Shown piece by piece: positions 43,400 to 52,343 of a stretch of DNA of 64,000 nucleotides. Source of the DNA: Blautia wexlerae DSM 19850 (lineage in GTDB: Bacteria; Bacillota; Clostridia; Lachnospirales; Lachnospiraceae). The position numbers were made by a program, and so were the translations under genes. The notes below the pieces were generated by a model that was given only the letters and a program-made list of their open reading frames with translations, did not search any database and was not told the DNA's origin. Numbering within the stretch: the first letter of the stretch is position 1; every line of letters begins with the position of its first letter. The stretch is taken from the NCBI RefSeq assembly GCF_025148125.1, contig NZ_CP102267.1, forward strand, positions 2,800,501 to 2,864,500, given 5' to 3'.

Positions 43400-44086
43400 T
43401 TAATGATTCATCTGAAACTCTTCAATCGATCCATAGTCAATTAGTTTGCTCTCGTCAAATGACTCTTGAAGTTTCTCTCCTTCTGCAAACAGGACATTTC
43501 CGCTTGAAGTCAGCGGCAACATACAGCTACTCGCTTTAAGACTTTGTGCCGGTTTATCCACAAGGATAATCAATGGATTTTTTGCTTCTATCGGCTCTGC
43601 TGCGCCCAACGCCACATGCACCGGAAATGCCAATAATGTCTCTCCATCATATTGATATAGTCCCACTCCATCAGGCAATACATTTCCATCAGCAGTCAAT
43701 ATAGGCATTTGAACATCTAAAAATTCCTGCATGCTATTTGCCAAACTGCCATATTCCACAGGTTTTAACTTGCTGGGATCACCAAAGCGATCTATCCATT
43801 GAGGGTTTGTCAGGATCAAATGGTCCCATCCCCCATCCTTTAGCTCTTTTGTAATTTCAATATTGCTGTCAACTACATATGAAAGCAGAAGATAATCTTC
43901 CTCAGAATGTAAAATGCTGGAGCCATCTGCGGTTAATTCATTGCTCTCACAAACTGTATCAATGTCTGTATATGCTATATACCAAATTTCACTCGTATTG
44001 TATTGATTAAGAGTGAGTGTATCTCCACACCCAGATAGACCCAATACAAGGATGCACACGAGTGTCATCACTATTTTTCTGCTCAT
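43400..44086 (-). CDS. Lipoprotein of the Bce-type operon
   Basis: The 228-residue protein has a lipoprotein signal (VMTLVCILVLGLSGCG, lipobox LSGC) and an extracytoplasmic domain (SEIWYIAYTDIDTVCESNEL, GGWDHLILTNPQWIDRFGDP, GVGLYQYDGETLLAFPVHVA). I do not recognise the family. It is the last gene of the BceAB-RS operon, 22 bases after the membrane protein, and may capture or shield against the peptide at the surface. Confidence 0.75.
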   Translation of the reverse strand: MSRKIVMTLVCILVLGLSGCGDTLTLNQYNTSEIWYIAYTDIDTVCESNELTADGSSILHSEEDYLLLSYVVDSNIEITKELKDGGWDHLILTNPQWIDRFGDPSKLKPVEYGSLANSMQEFLDVQMPILTADGNVLPDGVGLYQYDGETLLAFPVHVALGAAEPIEAKNPLIILVDKPAQSLKASSCMLPLTSSGNVLFAEGEKLQESFDESKLIDYGSIEEFQMNH

Positions 44087-44108
44087 TTACAAATCCCCTC
44101 AGTTTTCC

Positions 44109-44621
44109 TTACGTTCGAGAACATGATTTTCTTTTTTGAATACCCATCATGCCTAAAATCAGAATTGCACATACGACAATACTGCCGACAATGTACTGCC
44201 ATCCAAAAAATGATAGATTAAGAATATAGCGTGCTGCCGGATTAGAAAAAATGTGTGTGAACGGCTCATTCGCTGCAATTCTGCTCATTACTCCGCTGAC
44301 ATCTGCCAGAGGTATTCCGTAAAGGGACGCACCCAAAAAATAAAGAACGAGTTTTTCTACAATGGACGGCAGTAAAATTCCTAACACACAACCTCCCACC
44401 CGATGTGCCGCTGGTGTCTTAAAAAGATAAAACGCTCCCGCAATGTAAGGTAGAACAGCTAAACATCCACCTAAAACAACTGGTGCCAAATGAAATCCGA
44501 AGATAACAAAGACAAGGCGCAAAAGTAAATATACGCCCAAGATAATCAGCCAACTTATAATCAGAGAAGCCGCAGGCTTATTTTTCTTTGGTGTTTGCGT
44601 ACGAATCTGCTGTTGCATCAT
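44109..44621 (-). CDS. Small membrane protein of the Bce-type operon
   Basis: About 170 residues with four to five hydrophobic helices (LIISWLIILGVYLLLRLVFV, LAPVVLGGCLAVLPYIAGAF, VGGCVLGILLPSIVEKLVLY, QYIVGSIVVCAILILGMM). No family motif recognised. The GGAGG site and start lie within the 3' end of the kinase gene (44-base overlap). Its place suggests it works with the lipoprotein downstream. Confidence 0.75.
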   Translation of the reverse strand: MMQQQIRTQTPKKNKPAASLIISWLIILGVYLLLRLVFVIFGFHLAPVVLGGCLAVLPYIAGAFYLFKTPAAHRVGGCVLGILLPSIVEKLVLYFLGASLYGIPLADVSGVMSRIAANEPFTHIFSNPAARYILNLSFFGWQYIVGSIVVCAILILGMMGIQKRKSCSRT

Positions 44622-45669
44622 CAAACCTCCTGACTGGATATTGCACCTTGGGGAACATCAGAATAATGGTTGTTCCGCATGACAACTGTGATGTGATTTG
44701 TAAATCTATCGCTAAATCTTTTGCCATTTTCTGCACTAAATATAATCCCATACCTGTGGAGCGGCTTAAAAAGCTTCCTGCGTCCCCAGTGAAGCCCTTA
44801 TCAAAAACAAACGGCAGATCAGACGCGGGTATACCTGTTCCGTTATCGCTGACGGATAGAGTAATCTGCCCGCTTTCTGGATTATCCGTTACTGAAAATT
44901 GAATAGCGGGGGCGGTGTCCTTCACAGCATACTTTACACTGTTGCTAATAATCTGTCCCAAAATGAACATAAAGCCTTTTTTGTTAGAAATTACGTTACA
45001 GTCGTTCCCGGAATATGTGACAGAAAATTGGGCTTCTTCAAGCAAGGATAAATTGTCCTCAACCGCTTCCCGACAAGTCTCTAAGATCAGAATTGGTTCA
45101 AAATAGCAATCTTTGTGAGCCGCCCCAAGACGTGAAAAGTACAAAATCTGTTCTACGTTCTGCCGCACATGGTCGCGTACATATAGCATACGAGTATGCA
45201 CCAACGGTGACATCTCAACCTTTCGATTATCTAAAAGAAGCGTCATAAGGGACAGAGGTTTCTTGATTTCATGCACCCAATTTTCAATATAACTTTCGTA
45301 GTTGGCAACCTTTAACTGCTGTTCGTTCACATACCCCTCTTGCATTCTCAGATGATGGGCTAATTCATGGATATATGGGCGCATTGACGCGGGGGCACTT
45401 TCACACAACAGGTATTCGTTTGTGTCGTCCGGCTCTAACAGAAAGCGCCGAAAAGCGGCATCAATTTTACTGCGTTTATGAATTGAGATGACAAAGGGGA
45501 TGACAAACGCGGCAAGTGATACAAATATCATTAGCCCCACAAGGCTCAAAAAATCCCCCGGATAAGCCACCCATGCCAGAAACGCAAAGAACAAATCCAA
45601 GCAGCCAAGAGTAATCAACCAAATACGATTGGACGATACATAGGTCAAGAGAGTATTAAATTTCTTCAT
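44578..45669 (-). CDS. BceS-type intramembrane-sensing histidine kinase
   Basis: The 363-residue kinase has two N-terminal helices with almost no external loop (residues 13-35 and 38-62), the signature of intramembrane-sensing kinases that read the state of their ABC transporter. The H-box is ESYIENWVHEIKKPLSLMTL; the ATPase boxes are GQIISNSVKYA (N), SVSDNGTGIP (G1) and STGMGLYLVQKMA (G2). Its start overlaps the regulator stop by 4 bases. Confidence 0.92.
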   Translation of the reverse strand: MKKFNTLLTYVSSNRIWLITLGCLDLFFAFLAWVAYPGDFLSLVGLMIFVSLAAFVIPFVISIHKRSKIDAAFRRFLLEPDDTNEYLLCESAPASMRPYIHELAHHLRMQEGYVNEQQLKVANYESYIENWVHEIKKPLSLMTLLLDNRKVEMSPLVHTRMLYVRDHVRQNVEQILYFSRLGAAHKDCYFEPILILETCREAVEDNLSLLEEAQFSVTYSGNDCNVISNKKGFMFILGQIISNSVKYAVKDTAPAIQFSVTDNPESGQITLSVSDNGTGIPASDLPFVFDKGFTGDAGSFLSRSTGMGLYLVQKMAKDLAIDLQITSQLSCGTTIILMFPKVQYPVRRFDDATADSYANTKEK

Positions 45670-46349
45670 ACTTCCACCTGCTCTTTCAAACGGTAGCCTT
45701 GCCCGCGCACCGTTTCAATGCGATCATCAAGTCCAACTTCACGCAGCGTTTTCCGCAGTCGTGTAAAATTGACTTGCAGCGCATTTTCGTCTATAAACTC
45801 CGCTGTTCCCCAAAGCACATGAAACAGGTCGCTCTTTGATACAAGGTTCGGGCTGCTTTTCAAAAGGGTGAGAAGTATTTTCCCCTCATTCTGCGGAAGA
45901 ACATAAGATTTCTTTCCTGCATAGAGCGTAAAAGTGTTTGGATCAAGCAGGAAGCCGCCCCCGTTAAGCAATCCCTGCTGCATCTGTTCTTCTTTGCGGC
46001 GCAAGAGGTTTTTAATGCGGGCAAGAAGCCGTTCCGTGTTGCATGGCTTTGTTAGGTAATCGTCCGCCCCTAATCCCAAAGCGTGAAGCTCGTCCTGTAA
46101 TTTATCTCTTGCAGTTAATATCAGCACAGTCCCAAGCTGTTTGGCCTTTACCTCTTTGCAGATTTCAAAGCCGGAGTGAAAAGGAAGATTGATGTCGAGC
46201 AAAATCAAGTCCGGGGAAAGAGACATTATCTGTGATACGGCATTTTCAAAGTCAAGCAAAGGAACAGCGTCATATCCCGCTTTTTCCAACACATCAATCA
46301 ATTCTTCCCGCATATATACATCATCTTCAACCACAATAATTTGCGCCAA
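45666..46349 (-). CDS. BceR-type response regulator
   Basis: Receiver (AQIIVVEDDVYMREELIDVL, phospho-acceptor in LILLDINLPF, LTKPC) and winged helix (LPQNEGKILLTLLKSSPNLV, NALQVNFTRLRKTLREVGL, VRGQGYRLK). The start is set at TTG 46349, 8 bases after AAGGAGG; an upstream in-frame start at 46397 would overlap the permease gene. It would activate the transporter genes when the kinase senses bacitracin-like or lantibiotic peptides. Confidence 0.9.
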   Translation of the reverse strand: MAQIIVVEDDVYMREELIDVLEKAGYDAVPLLDFENAVSQIMSLSPDLILLDINLPFHSGFEICKEVKAKQLGTVLILTARDKLQDELHALGLGADDYLTKPCNTERLLARIKNLLRRKEEQMQQGLLNGGGFLLDPNTFTLYAGKKSYVLPQNEGKILLTLLKSSPNLVSKSDLFHVLWGTAEFIDENALQVNFTRLRKTLREVGLDDRIETVRGQGYRLKEQVEV

Positions 46350-46378
46350 TATGAACACCTCCTTCCCGAATAAGCCCA

Positions 46379-48535
46379 TTAAGCATTTGGCTTCCAATTT
46401 AATTTGCTGATTTCACGGTTTGCTGTCCGCGCAATAGCCACACCGTACAATGCAAGCATACAAACAACGACAAGCGCCATAACGAGCAGCATAGGATAAG
46501 ACTGTTGCAGTTTTGCCATATTAGAGTATAGGTAATGCTGCATTGCGCAAATTCCGACTGTACCGCTGATACACGCAGGAAACAGCGGGAGCAGAAAATA
46601 CCATAGCACCTGTTGGTTTATGGAACGCTTCATTTGTTCGCGTCGTGCGCCCAGAATAGAAAGTGTCGCATACCTTGCCTTTGTTTCTCGCATTTGGGTT
46701 AGGAATTGCAGGGCAAGTAGGGCGCAAGCGATAATTAGAAGCATAAAACCCATGTATAAGGTCGTGTAGCTGCCGGAAATGACATAAAATAGTTGCCGTC
46801 CGAAATTGTCCAAATAGCTTTCGCAGTACAGGCCAGAGGGCTTTAACAGGTCACGGGCTTCCATAATCGACACCATCAGGCCATCAGCTTCCACAGTTTC
46901 GCTCGGAATACAGAAATTGTGATAAACGGTAACGGTGTCTGGATTTACATATTCAGAATATACTTCATCGGAAACAATCAATGCGGTTATGATTTTTACG
47001 TTTTCATCCGCAGTCAAGCCTTTCATCGGCACAAACGGGATAAGCGTAATTGGCAGTCCGTCAATAGAAATCAAGACTTTACCATTAGCCCGTGCGTCCT
47101 CCGCAATCTGGTTCAACATGGTGGTGGTTTCTTCTTTTGTACTCCCCTGAAAATCCGGGTTAAGATAGAATACAGCTTCGTCGATTCCAAGAACGATAGT
47201 TTTTTCTCCAGCTGCTTCCAGCAATTCGTTATATGAAGATACGGGAATTAAAAATGGCGAAGCTCCCGTAGTATCAATACACCCTAAAAGGTTAAGCGCG
47301 GCTGGTTGATTGGGACTGAACTCATAGCTTGTAGCTCCTTGTGTGACGGGATCTTCTACTTCTGGCGGCAGATTCAAAACAACCTGTTCACGCAGCCCGG
47401 ACCAATCTATAAAAGAGTTCGCTTTCACGGAAGCTGGGCGTTTCATTGTTCCTGTTTCCATGCGGCTCAAATCAGCCACATAGGGCTGCATTTGCTTACC
47501 CGAAAGGTATTTTTCAACAGTCGCTTCATTGCCCGTGACGGTAAAATCGTAAACAGAAGATCCCCGCGTCATTTGGTTCCCATACGACATAATGCGGGTT
47601 GATCCGTCCGCAATGAGCATGATAGTGAGCATAATCAAAATAGATGCAACACCGATTGAAATATACTTGTGGACTATATTTTCGTGTAACTGCCGCAGAG
47701 TGAAAATATATAGACCGTGTGTTGTGTTGCGTTTCACAGAAGCCGCCGCTGCGCTCAGCAAGCCTGCAAGCCCACGGATAAAAAGCATTGTTCCCACAAT
47801 ACCTAATATCACGGCAACAATTATCATCATACCGCCAGCAACCATGAAATACTTTAGGATTACCCAATATGCAAGCGTCAAAACTACCGCTCCGAGAATG
47901 AGGGAAAATAAGTTCCCACTCATTTTTCCAACTTGCTGTTTCTTCGCCATTTCTCCATAAAGGAGTTGGTGGATTTCTTTGTTGAATAGTTTTCCACAAA
48001 GGATGAACAACGCGACAACTTGAATCATTAGAAATCCAAGCGTTGTCAAGAGAACAGCGCTCACAGAAAAACTTGACTGATGTGCAATTATGCCGCGACC
48101 TACAAGCCGTGCCGTAGCAAGGCTGATTACCTCTGATAAAAAGCCGCCGCAGATCAGTCCGCCCAAAAGAGCCAGCAGTGATGTGATTAGCCCCTCTGCC
48201 ATGATTTGAATAAACAAGTGTCGCTTTGTCATTCCAAACATCAGGTAAAGCCCTAATTCCCGGCTCCTACATTCAAGCTGATATTTGTTCGCAAAAATGA
48301 CAAGGAAAAATACAAACAGCAGCGAAAAAAGATAAACCGTCGGCATTAGCATTGTCAGAAGTCGATTAACAGCGTCACTTTCGATTTCCTCCAAGAAGCG
48401 CATCACGTCCTGGCTTCCAAGGGAGAGGACGATATAAAATGTGGCTACAGCTGTAACCATAGTAAGAAAATAAATCAGGTTCTCACTACGGTTTCGTTTG
48501 GAGTTTCGCCACGCAAGGTTAAAGAACATTTGCAC
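46379..48535 (-). CDS. BceB-type ABC permease
   Basis: The 718-residue protein has the BceB layout: one N-terminal helix and three grouped helices with an FtsX domain (residues 20-330), a large extracellular domain (about 330-590, between helices 7 and 8: VYDFTVTGNEATVEKYLSGK to GLYCESYLDNFGRQLFYVIS), and a C-terminal FtsX set (QMRETKARYATLSILGARRE). These transporters free lipid II-cycle intermediates from antimicrobial peptides and also act as the sensor. It overlaps the ATPase gene by 17 bases. Confidence 0.92.
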   Translation of the reverse strand: MQMFFNLAWRNSKRNRSENLIYFLTMVTAVATFYIVLSLGSQDVMRFLEEIESDAVNRLLTMLMPTVYLFSLLFVFFLVIFANKYQLECRSRELGLYLMFGMTKRHLFIQIMAEGLITSLLALLGGLICGGFLSEVISLATARLVGRGIIAHQSSFSVSAVLLTTLGFLMIQVVALFILCGKLFNKEIHQLLYGEMAKKQQVGKMSGNLFSLILGAVVLTLAYWVILKYFMVAGGMMIIVAVILGIVGTMLFIRGLAGLLSAAAASVKRNTTHGLYIFTLRQLHENIVHKYISIGVASILIMLTIMLIADGSTRIMSYGNQMTRGSSVYDFTVTGNEATVEKYLSGKQMQPYVADLSRMETGTMKRPASVKANSFIDWSGLREQVVLNLPPEVEDPVTQGATSYEFSPNQPAALNLLGCIDTTGASPFLIPVSSYNELLEAAGEKTIVLGIDEAVFYLNPDFQGSTKEETTTMLNQIAEDARANGKVLISIDGLPITLIPFVPMKGLTADENVKIITALIVSDEVYSEYVNPDTVTVYHNFCIPSETVEADGLMVSIMEARDLLKPSGLYCESYLDNFGRQLFYVISGSYTTLYMGFMLLIIACALLALQFLTQMRETKARYATLSILGARREQMKRSINQQVLWYFLLPLFPACISGTVGICAMQHYLYSNMAKLQQSYPMLLVMALVVVCMLALYGVAIARTANREISKLNWKPNA

Positions 48536-49301
48536 TCCCTCCTCCCATCTGTGCCATTACCTGTAAGATACGCGCATAAAATTCCTCCCGTGTTTCAGTC
48601 GGAATTTTCCGGCGCAGCTCATGGAAAATCACACCGTCCTGTATGAATAGGATTCTGGAACAAAAACTTGCAGCGTTCGGGTCGTGTGTTACCATCAAAA
48701 TTGTGCGTCCGCGACCGTGATTGATCTCGCACAGTTTTTCCATAAGCAACCGCGCTGCCTTTGTATCCAATGCCCCAGTTGGCTCATCTGCCAAAATAAT
48801 ATCGGGGTCGGAAATCAAACTGCGGGCGGCAGCGACGCGCTGTTTTTGACCACCTGACATCTGCGCCGGAAATTTGGAGAGCACATCCGTGATTCCAAAA
48901 AGTCCTGCAATGTCATTCAACTTCTTCTCCGCAGCAGATATATCTACATTATGGATAGAAAGCGGCAGCAGGATATTTTCTCTGCCAGTCAAGTTGTCAA
49001 GCAAAGCAAAATCCTGAAACAGATAGCCTATTTTATTGCCCCGATACTCAGCCAGTTTTTCGCTATCAAAGGAACTCACATTTGCGCCGGAAAGCAGGAC
49101 TTGCCCGGAGGTCGGTTTAATAACCGTAGCAATGCAATTTAGCAGGGTCGTTTTTCCTGATCCGCTTGCGCCCATGATCCCCAAAAATTCGCCATCAAGA
49201 ACATCAAAGGTAATGCCATTAAGAGCTTTTGTAGGAACACCCTCTTTCGTATATACCTTGTGTATATCTCGGACTTCCAAAAGTTTTTCTTTGCAATTCA
49301 T
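48519..49301 (-). CDS. BceA-type ABC ATPase
   Basis: The 260-residue nucleotide-binding subunit has Walker A GASGSGKTT, Q-loop LFQDFAL, signature MSGGQKQRVA, Walker B IILADEPTGALD and H-loop THD. It heads the six-gene bceAB-RS-membrane protein-lipoprotein operon. The intergenic sequence upstream (49302-49400) likely holds its promoter, but I could not single out a strong one. Confidence 0.93.
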   Translation of the reverse strand: MNCKEKLLEVRDIHKVYTKEGVPTKALNGITFDVLDGEFLGIMGASGSGKTTLLNCIATVIKPTSGQVLLSGANVSSFDSEKLAEYRGNKIGYLFQDFALLDNLTGRENILLPLSIHNVDISAAEKKLNDIAGLFGITDVLSKFPAQMSGGQKQRVAAARSLISDPDIILADEPTGALDTKAARLLMEKLCEINHGRGRTILMVTHDPNAASFCSRILFIQDGVIFHELRRKIPTETREEFYARILQVMAQMGGGSANVL

Positions 49302-49889
49302 ATTATCACCTTTTGCCTTTTCGCTTTTTGATTAGTTGTTGATTATATTTTACTGCATGGCAGGAAGATAAACCACTTACAGTTGATGTAAGGTTTCTAT
49401 GCTAAATGCTAAAGGGCGGCGATGTGACGTTTGTGCCAGATCGCCGCTGCTTTTCTTTATATTTATTCTATCCGATGTGCTTGCCCGCTTCAAGGTAATA
49501 GTTATGAATTATTTTGGCTATCAAGTGGAACTATATAAACATATCCGAAAGAAACAAATTTTCTTGATAAAGATCATGTTTCTTCACTCAAAGATAGCTT
49601 TACAAAATACACCTCTAAGGCTACTACAATAGGTAGGGCGCAAGGTCTTATGCAGAAGCACTTTGAGACCTTGCGCCCTCTGTTATTCTACCCTAAAAAT
49701 ACTTTGCCAGCTGCTTCAGACCACGCCGGATGCTGTCACGGATACAGGTAAGTTTGCATCCTTCATTACTCTTTAATGGAATTTGTATTCTCAGTTTTAT
49801 AATCGGTATAATCAAGCCCATTAACCGGCATAATAAGGTCATTCCATCACATAAACCGGAACGATACGATATTATTGAGGTGAACGATT
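49302..49889. other. 588-bp gap between Bce operon and XRE gene
   Basis: No recognised gene. It contains the terminator-like palindrome at 49635-49679 and, just after it on the minus strand, a short frame RDSIRRGLKQLAKYF that looks like the tail of a lost protein. The 50 bases before the XRE start hold its ribosome site (TGAGG). Confidence 0.4.
49635..49679. terminator. 14-bp-arm hairpin
   Basis: Perfect arms agggcgcaaggtct (49635-49648) and agaccttgcgccct (49666-49679) with a 17-base loop, followed by ctgttattct. It probably marks the edge of the Bce cargo or ends a lost transcript. Confidence 0.6.
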
Positions 49890-50246
49890 ATGCCGATTGA
49901 TGATTTAACTGCTTTAGGGCAAAAAATGCGGGAAGCCCGAAAGAATAAAGAACTGACACAACAGGAACTTTCTGATCTGAGCCATGTTTCTGTAAAGCAA
50001 ATCGCCAATATCGAAAAAGGGAAAATGAATCCTTCCTATTTGATTTTGAGAGCATTGGCAAAGGTCCTGCACATCTCTTTAGATACACTTATAAATCCAG
50101 ATGTTTCTCTGGAGGATGCGGGTGTCAATCAGATGAAAATGCTTTATTCCAGCTGTCCGCCAGAAATGCGTGACACCCTGCTGCATCACACCCAGGAAAC
50201 GGTGAAAGAACTGACAGAGTTGTCCGAAAAATTTGAAACGAATTGA
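49890..50246 (+). CDS. XRE-family regulator
   Basis: The 118-residue protein has a typical Cro/C1 helix-turn-helix (LGQKMREARKNKELTQQELS, LSHVSVKQIANIEKGKMNPS) and a C-terminal segment of about 45 residues (YSSCPPEMRDTLLHHTQETV) that may dimerise. It is the only plus-strand gene in this part of the conjugative element and faces the transfer operon, so it may control conjugation or the Bce operon. Confidence 0.9.
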   Translation: MPIDDLTALGQKMREARKNKELTQQELSDLSHVSVKQIANIEKGKMNPSYLILRALAKVLHISLDTLINPDVSLEDAGVNQMKMLYSSCPPEMRDTLLHHTQETVKELTELSEKFETN

Positions 50247-50283
50247 GCCAGTGAGTGAAATTTAACGATTCTCTCACTGGTTC
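50245..50283 (+). terminator. Terminator after XRE gene
   Basis: Arms gagccagtgag (50245-50255) and ctcactggttc (50273-50283) with one G-T pair, followed by TTTTCATTT. It overlaps the stop codon of the XRE gene. Confidence 0.8.
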
Positions 50284-50380
50284 TTTTCATTTCATATAAA
50301 ATTAAAATTTCAATCAAATAAAAAAGTCAACTTGTACATATCAAATTTCTCTTCATAGGTTATAACTTATATTTTTATTT

Positions 50381-52312
50381 TCAAAGTATACCATATCCCA
50401 TGATTGTTCCGTTATTAATATTATAGCTTCTCTGGTTCACGGCATTGCTGGAGTTTCCTTCTACGGTGTATACGGTACTGCCTTCGGTTTTCTCCACGAT
50501 TCCCACATGGTCTGAGGTTCCGTCCCCGTTCCAGTCAAAAAAGATCAGGGTTCCGGGTGCTGGGGAATATCCCCGGCTTTTCCACTTTCCCTTGCTCTGG
50601 AACCATGCGATTCCATCATCGCACAGGGAGAATTTTGGCATCTTGCCGCTCTCGATGAGTCCTGCCTGATCCCCACACCAGCTGGCAAAGCAGGCACACC
50701 ATGCCACATGGCTGTCAAAGCCATACCACGACCAGAACTTCTGGCCTCCCTCATTTCCAAGCTGGGTAAGTGCCACCGATACGATCTGGCCGCTGCCTCC
50801 AAACAGGCCGGCAAACAATCCGCCGCTGGAATAATACCGCAGGACATGTGGGACGTACTCTGGGTCGCCATAGGCACTCCATCCATGCGAAGCCGCCTGC
50901 TCGTTGGAGAACTGCAGGGCATTTTCGGCACTGTAACCGCCATACTTCCGTATCGCCCACGTTATGTATCCGTTGCCGTAGTTATATCCTTGCAGGGACA
51001 GTTTCAGCTTATCCATATCCTGTGGACTGGTGCATCCGGCTTCCTTCAGGCAGTCTGCATAATACTGGATTCCTACCTGTATGGAGTAATCTGCGTCCTG
51101 GATGGCATTGGGACTGTTGGAGTACCTAGTGTTGTATGGGCACTCACTGCTCTGCATGGGATCGGTTCCCCGGCCGCCGGATTCCTGCATCATGATTGCC
51201 TGTATCACGGAAACGTATTCGGGGATTCCGTACTGGTTGGCATATTTCTGGATAGCTGTTGTATAGGAAAGGACTTCCTGACTCAATGCTTCGTTGCTCT
51301 CTGAGCTTCCTGAAAATGCCGCACCGCCAATGATTCCAACCATGATAACCAATAAAAGAACGATAACTGCTCCGGCGGCTCCCAGTGCAGCCATCATGGA
51401 CTGCACGGTTTTCGCTGCCACTTCCACGGCGGCCCTAGCTGCCTTGAATGTATTCTCCCCTGCCCTTGCCGTTTTCTGTATCCGACGGATTCCATCAGAA
51501 GTCTGCAAGGCTGCTTTCTTCGCCGCCTGTTTCGCTGCCCTTCGTTCCATCTGCTTCTGCATCCGGGCTGTCAGGGCGTTGGAGCTGGCCGCACGGAGCT
51601 TCTGCTCTGGCTGGACGCTGATCTTCGCAGACTGGGGAGCCGTCTTGATGATACGCTTCTGTATGGTTTTCGGCTCCGGCTGTTTCCTTGGTTTTTCTTT
51701 AATCCGAATGGTTTCCGGCTGTTTCTGTCGGATGGCGGTCTGCCTTACTGTATCTTTTGCTTCCTTCTTCCGGCTCTGTTCTCGGATGGAGAGCTGCTTC
51801 ATTTCTGCTATTTCCTGTCTGTTCTGGATTCTTGGTGTCTCCCTGGCAGCCCGGATCTTCTGCTCTTTCGTTTTGACGGCATCTGAAACCACCTTTTGCC
51901 GCTGGGCTTCCTGGATCTGTACTTCCCGGATCTGTGCTTCCTGAGCTTCCCGGCTGGCAGGATTGGCGGTCTGTGTGTCCCCTGTTCCTCTGGCGGTTTC
52001 TTTCTCCGCTTCTTTTTTGCCAGCGGCTCTCTGTTTGATCTTCTCGTAGGAAGTCTGTGCGGCTGTCTTTCCGGCTCTGGTTACAGTTCTGCCTGTCTTT
52101 CTTGCAGCCCATTCCTCTGCGGATGTGACTTTCCCACTGGCATATTCGGATGGGGACTGTTCTCCCATGTCATTGTCCCTGGCATTTGCGATGGTCTGGG
52201 ATTTTTCCTTGCTCTCCAGTATGGCCGTCCGCATCAGCTCCTTGGGGATTCTGGAGGCAGGATTTTTGGTCTTTGGTTTTGTTGTAACTTCTTTGGTTTT
52301 GATATCCTTCAT
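50381..52312 (-). CDS. Bifunctional lysozyme/CHAP conjugative hydrolase (VirB1/CwlT-like)
   Basis: The 643-residue protein has a Gln/Lys/Arg-rich cytoplasmic part (residues 1-300), one membrane helix (AVIVLLLVIMVGIIGGAAF, about 315), a lysozyme-like domain with catalytic Glu in IQAIMMQESGGRG and a C-terminal CHAP domain with Cys in WCACFASWCG and His in TSDHVGIVEK. It opens peptidoglycan for the type IV secretion channel. It is a relative of the truncated protein at 13773 but complete. Last gene of the mating-channel operon. Confidence 0.92.
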   Translation of the reverse strand: MKDIKTKEVTTKPKTKNPASRIPKELMRTAILESKEKSQTIANARDNDMGEQSPSEYASGKVTSAEEWAARKTGRTVTRAGKTAAQTSYEKIKQRAAGKKEAEKETARGTGDTQTANPASREAQEAQIREVQIQEAQRQKVVSDAVKTKEQKIRAARETPRIQNRQEIAEMKQLSIREQSRKKEAKDTVRQTAIRQKQPETIRIKEKPRKQPEPKTIQKRIIKTAPQSAKISVQPEQKLRAASSNALTARMQKQMERRAAKQAAKKAALQTSDGIRRIQKTARAGENTFKAARAAVEVAAKTVQSMMAALGAAGAVIVLLLVIMVGIIGGAAFSGSSESNEALSQEVLSYTTAIQKYANQYGIPEYVSVIQAIMMQESGGRGTDPMQSSECPYNTRYSNSPNAIQDADYSIQVGIQYYADCLKEAGCTSPQDMDKLKLSLQGYNYGNGYITWAIRKYGGYSAENALQFSNEQAASHGWSAYGDPEYVPHVLRYYSSGGLFAGLFGGSGQIVSVALTQLGNEGGQKFWSWYGFDSHVAWCACFASWCGDQAGLIESGKMPKFSLCDDGIAWFQSKGKWKSRGYSPAPGTLIFFDWNGDGTSDHVGIVEKTEGSTVYTVEGNSSNAVNQRSYNINNGTIMGYGIL

Positions 52313-52343
52313 CTCTCACCTCCAGTCCCGGCTTGTCCCGCTC

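Noticed and set aside
49399..49632. 77-codon plus-strand frame after the Bce operon
   Set aside because: No ribosome site, no family resemblance, runs into a terminator-like palindrome.
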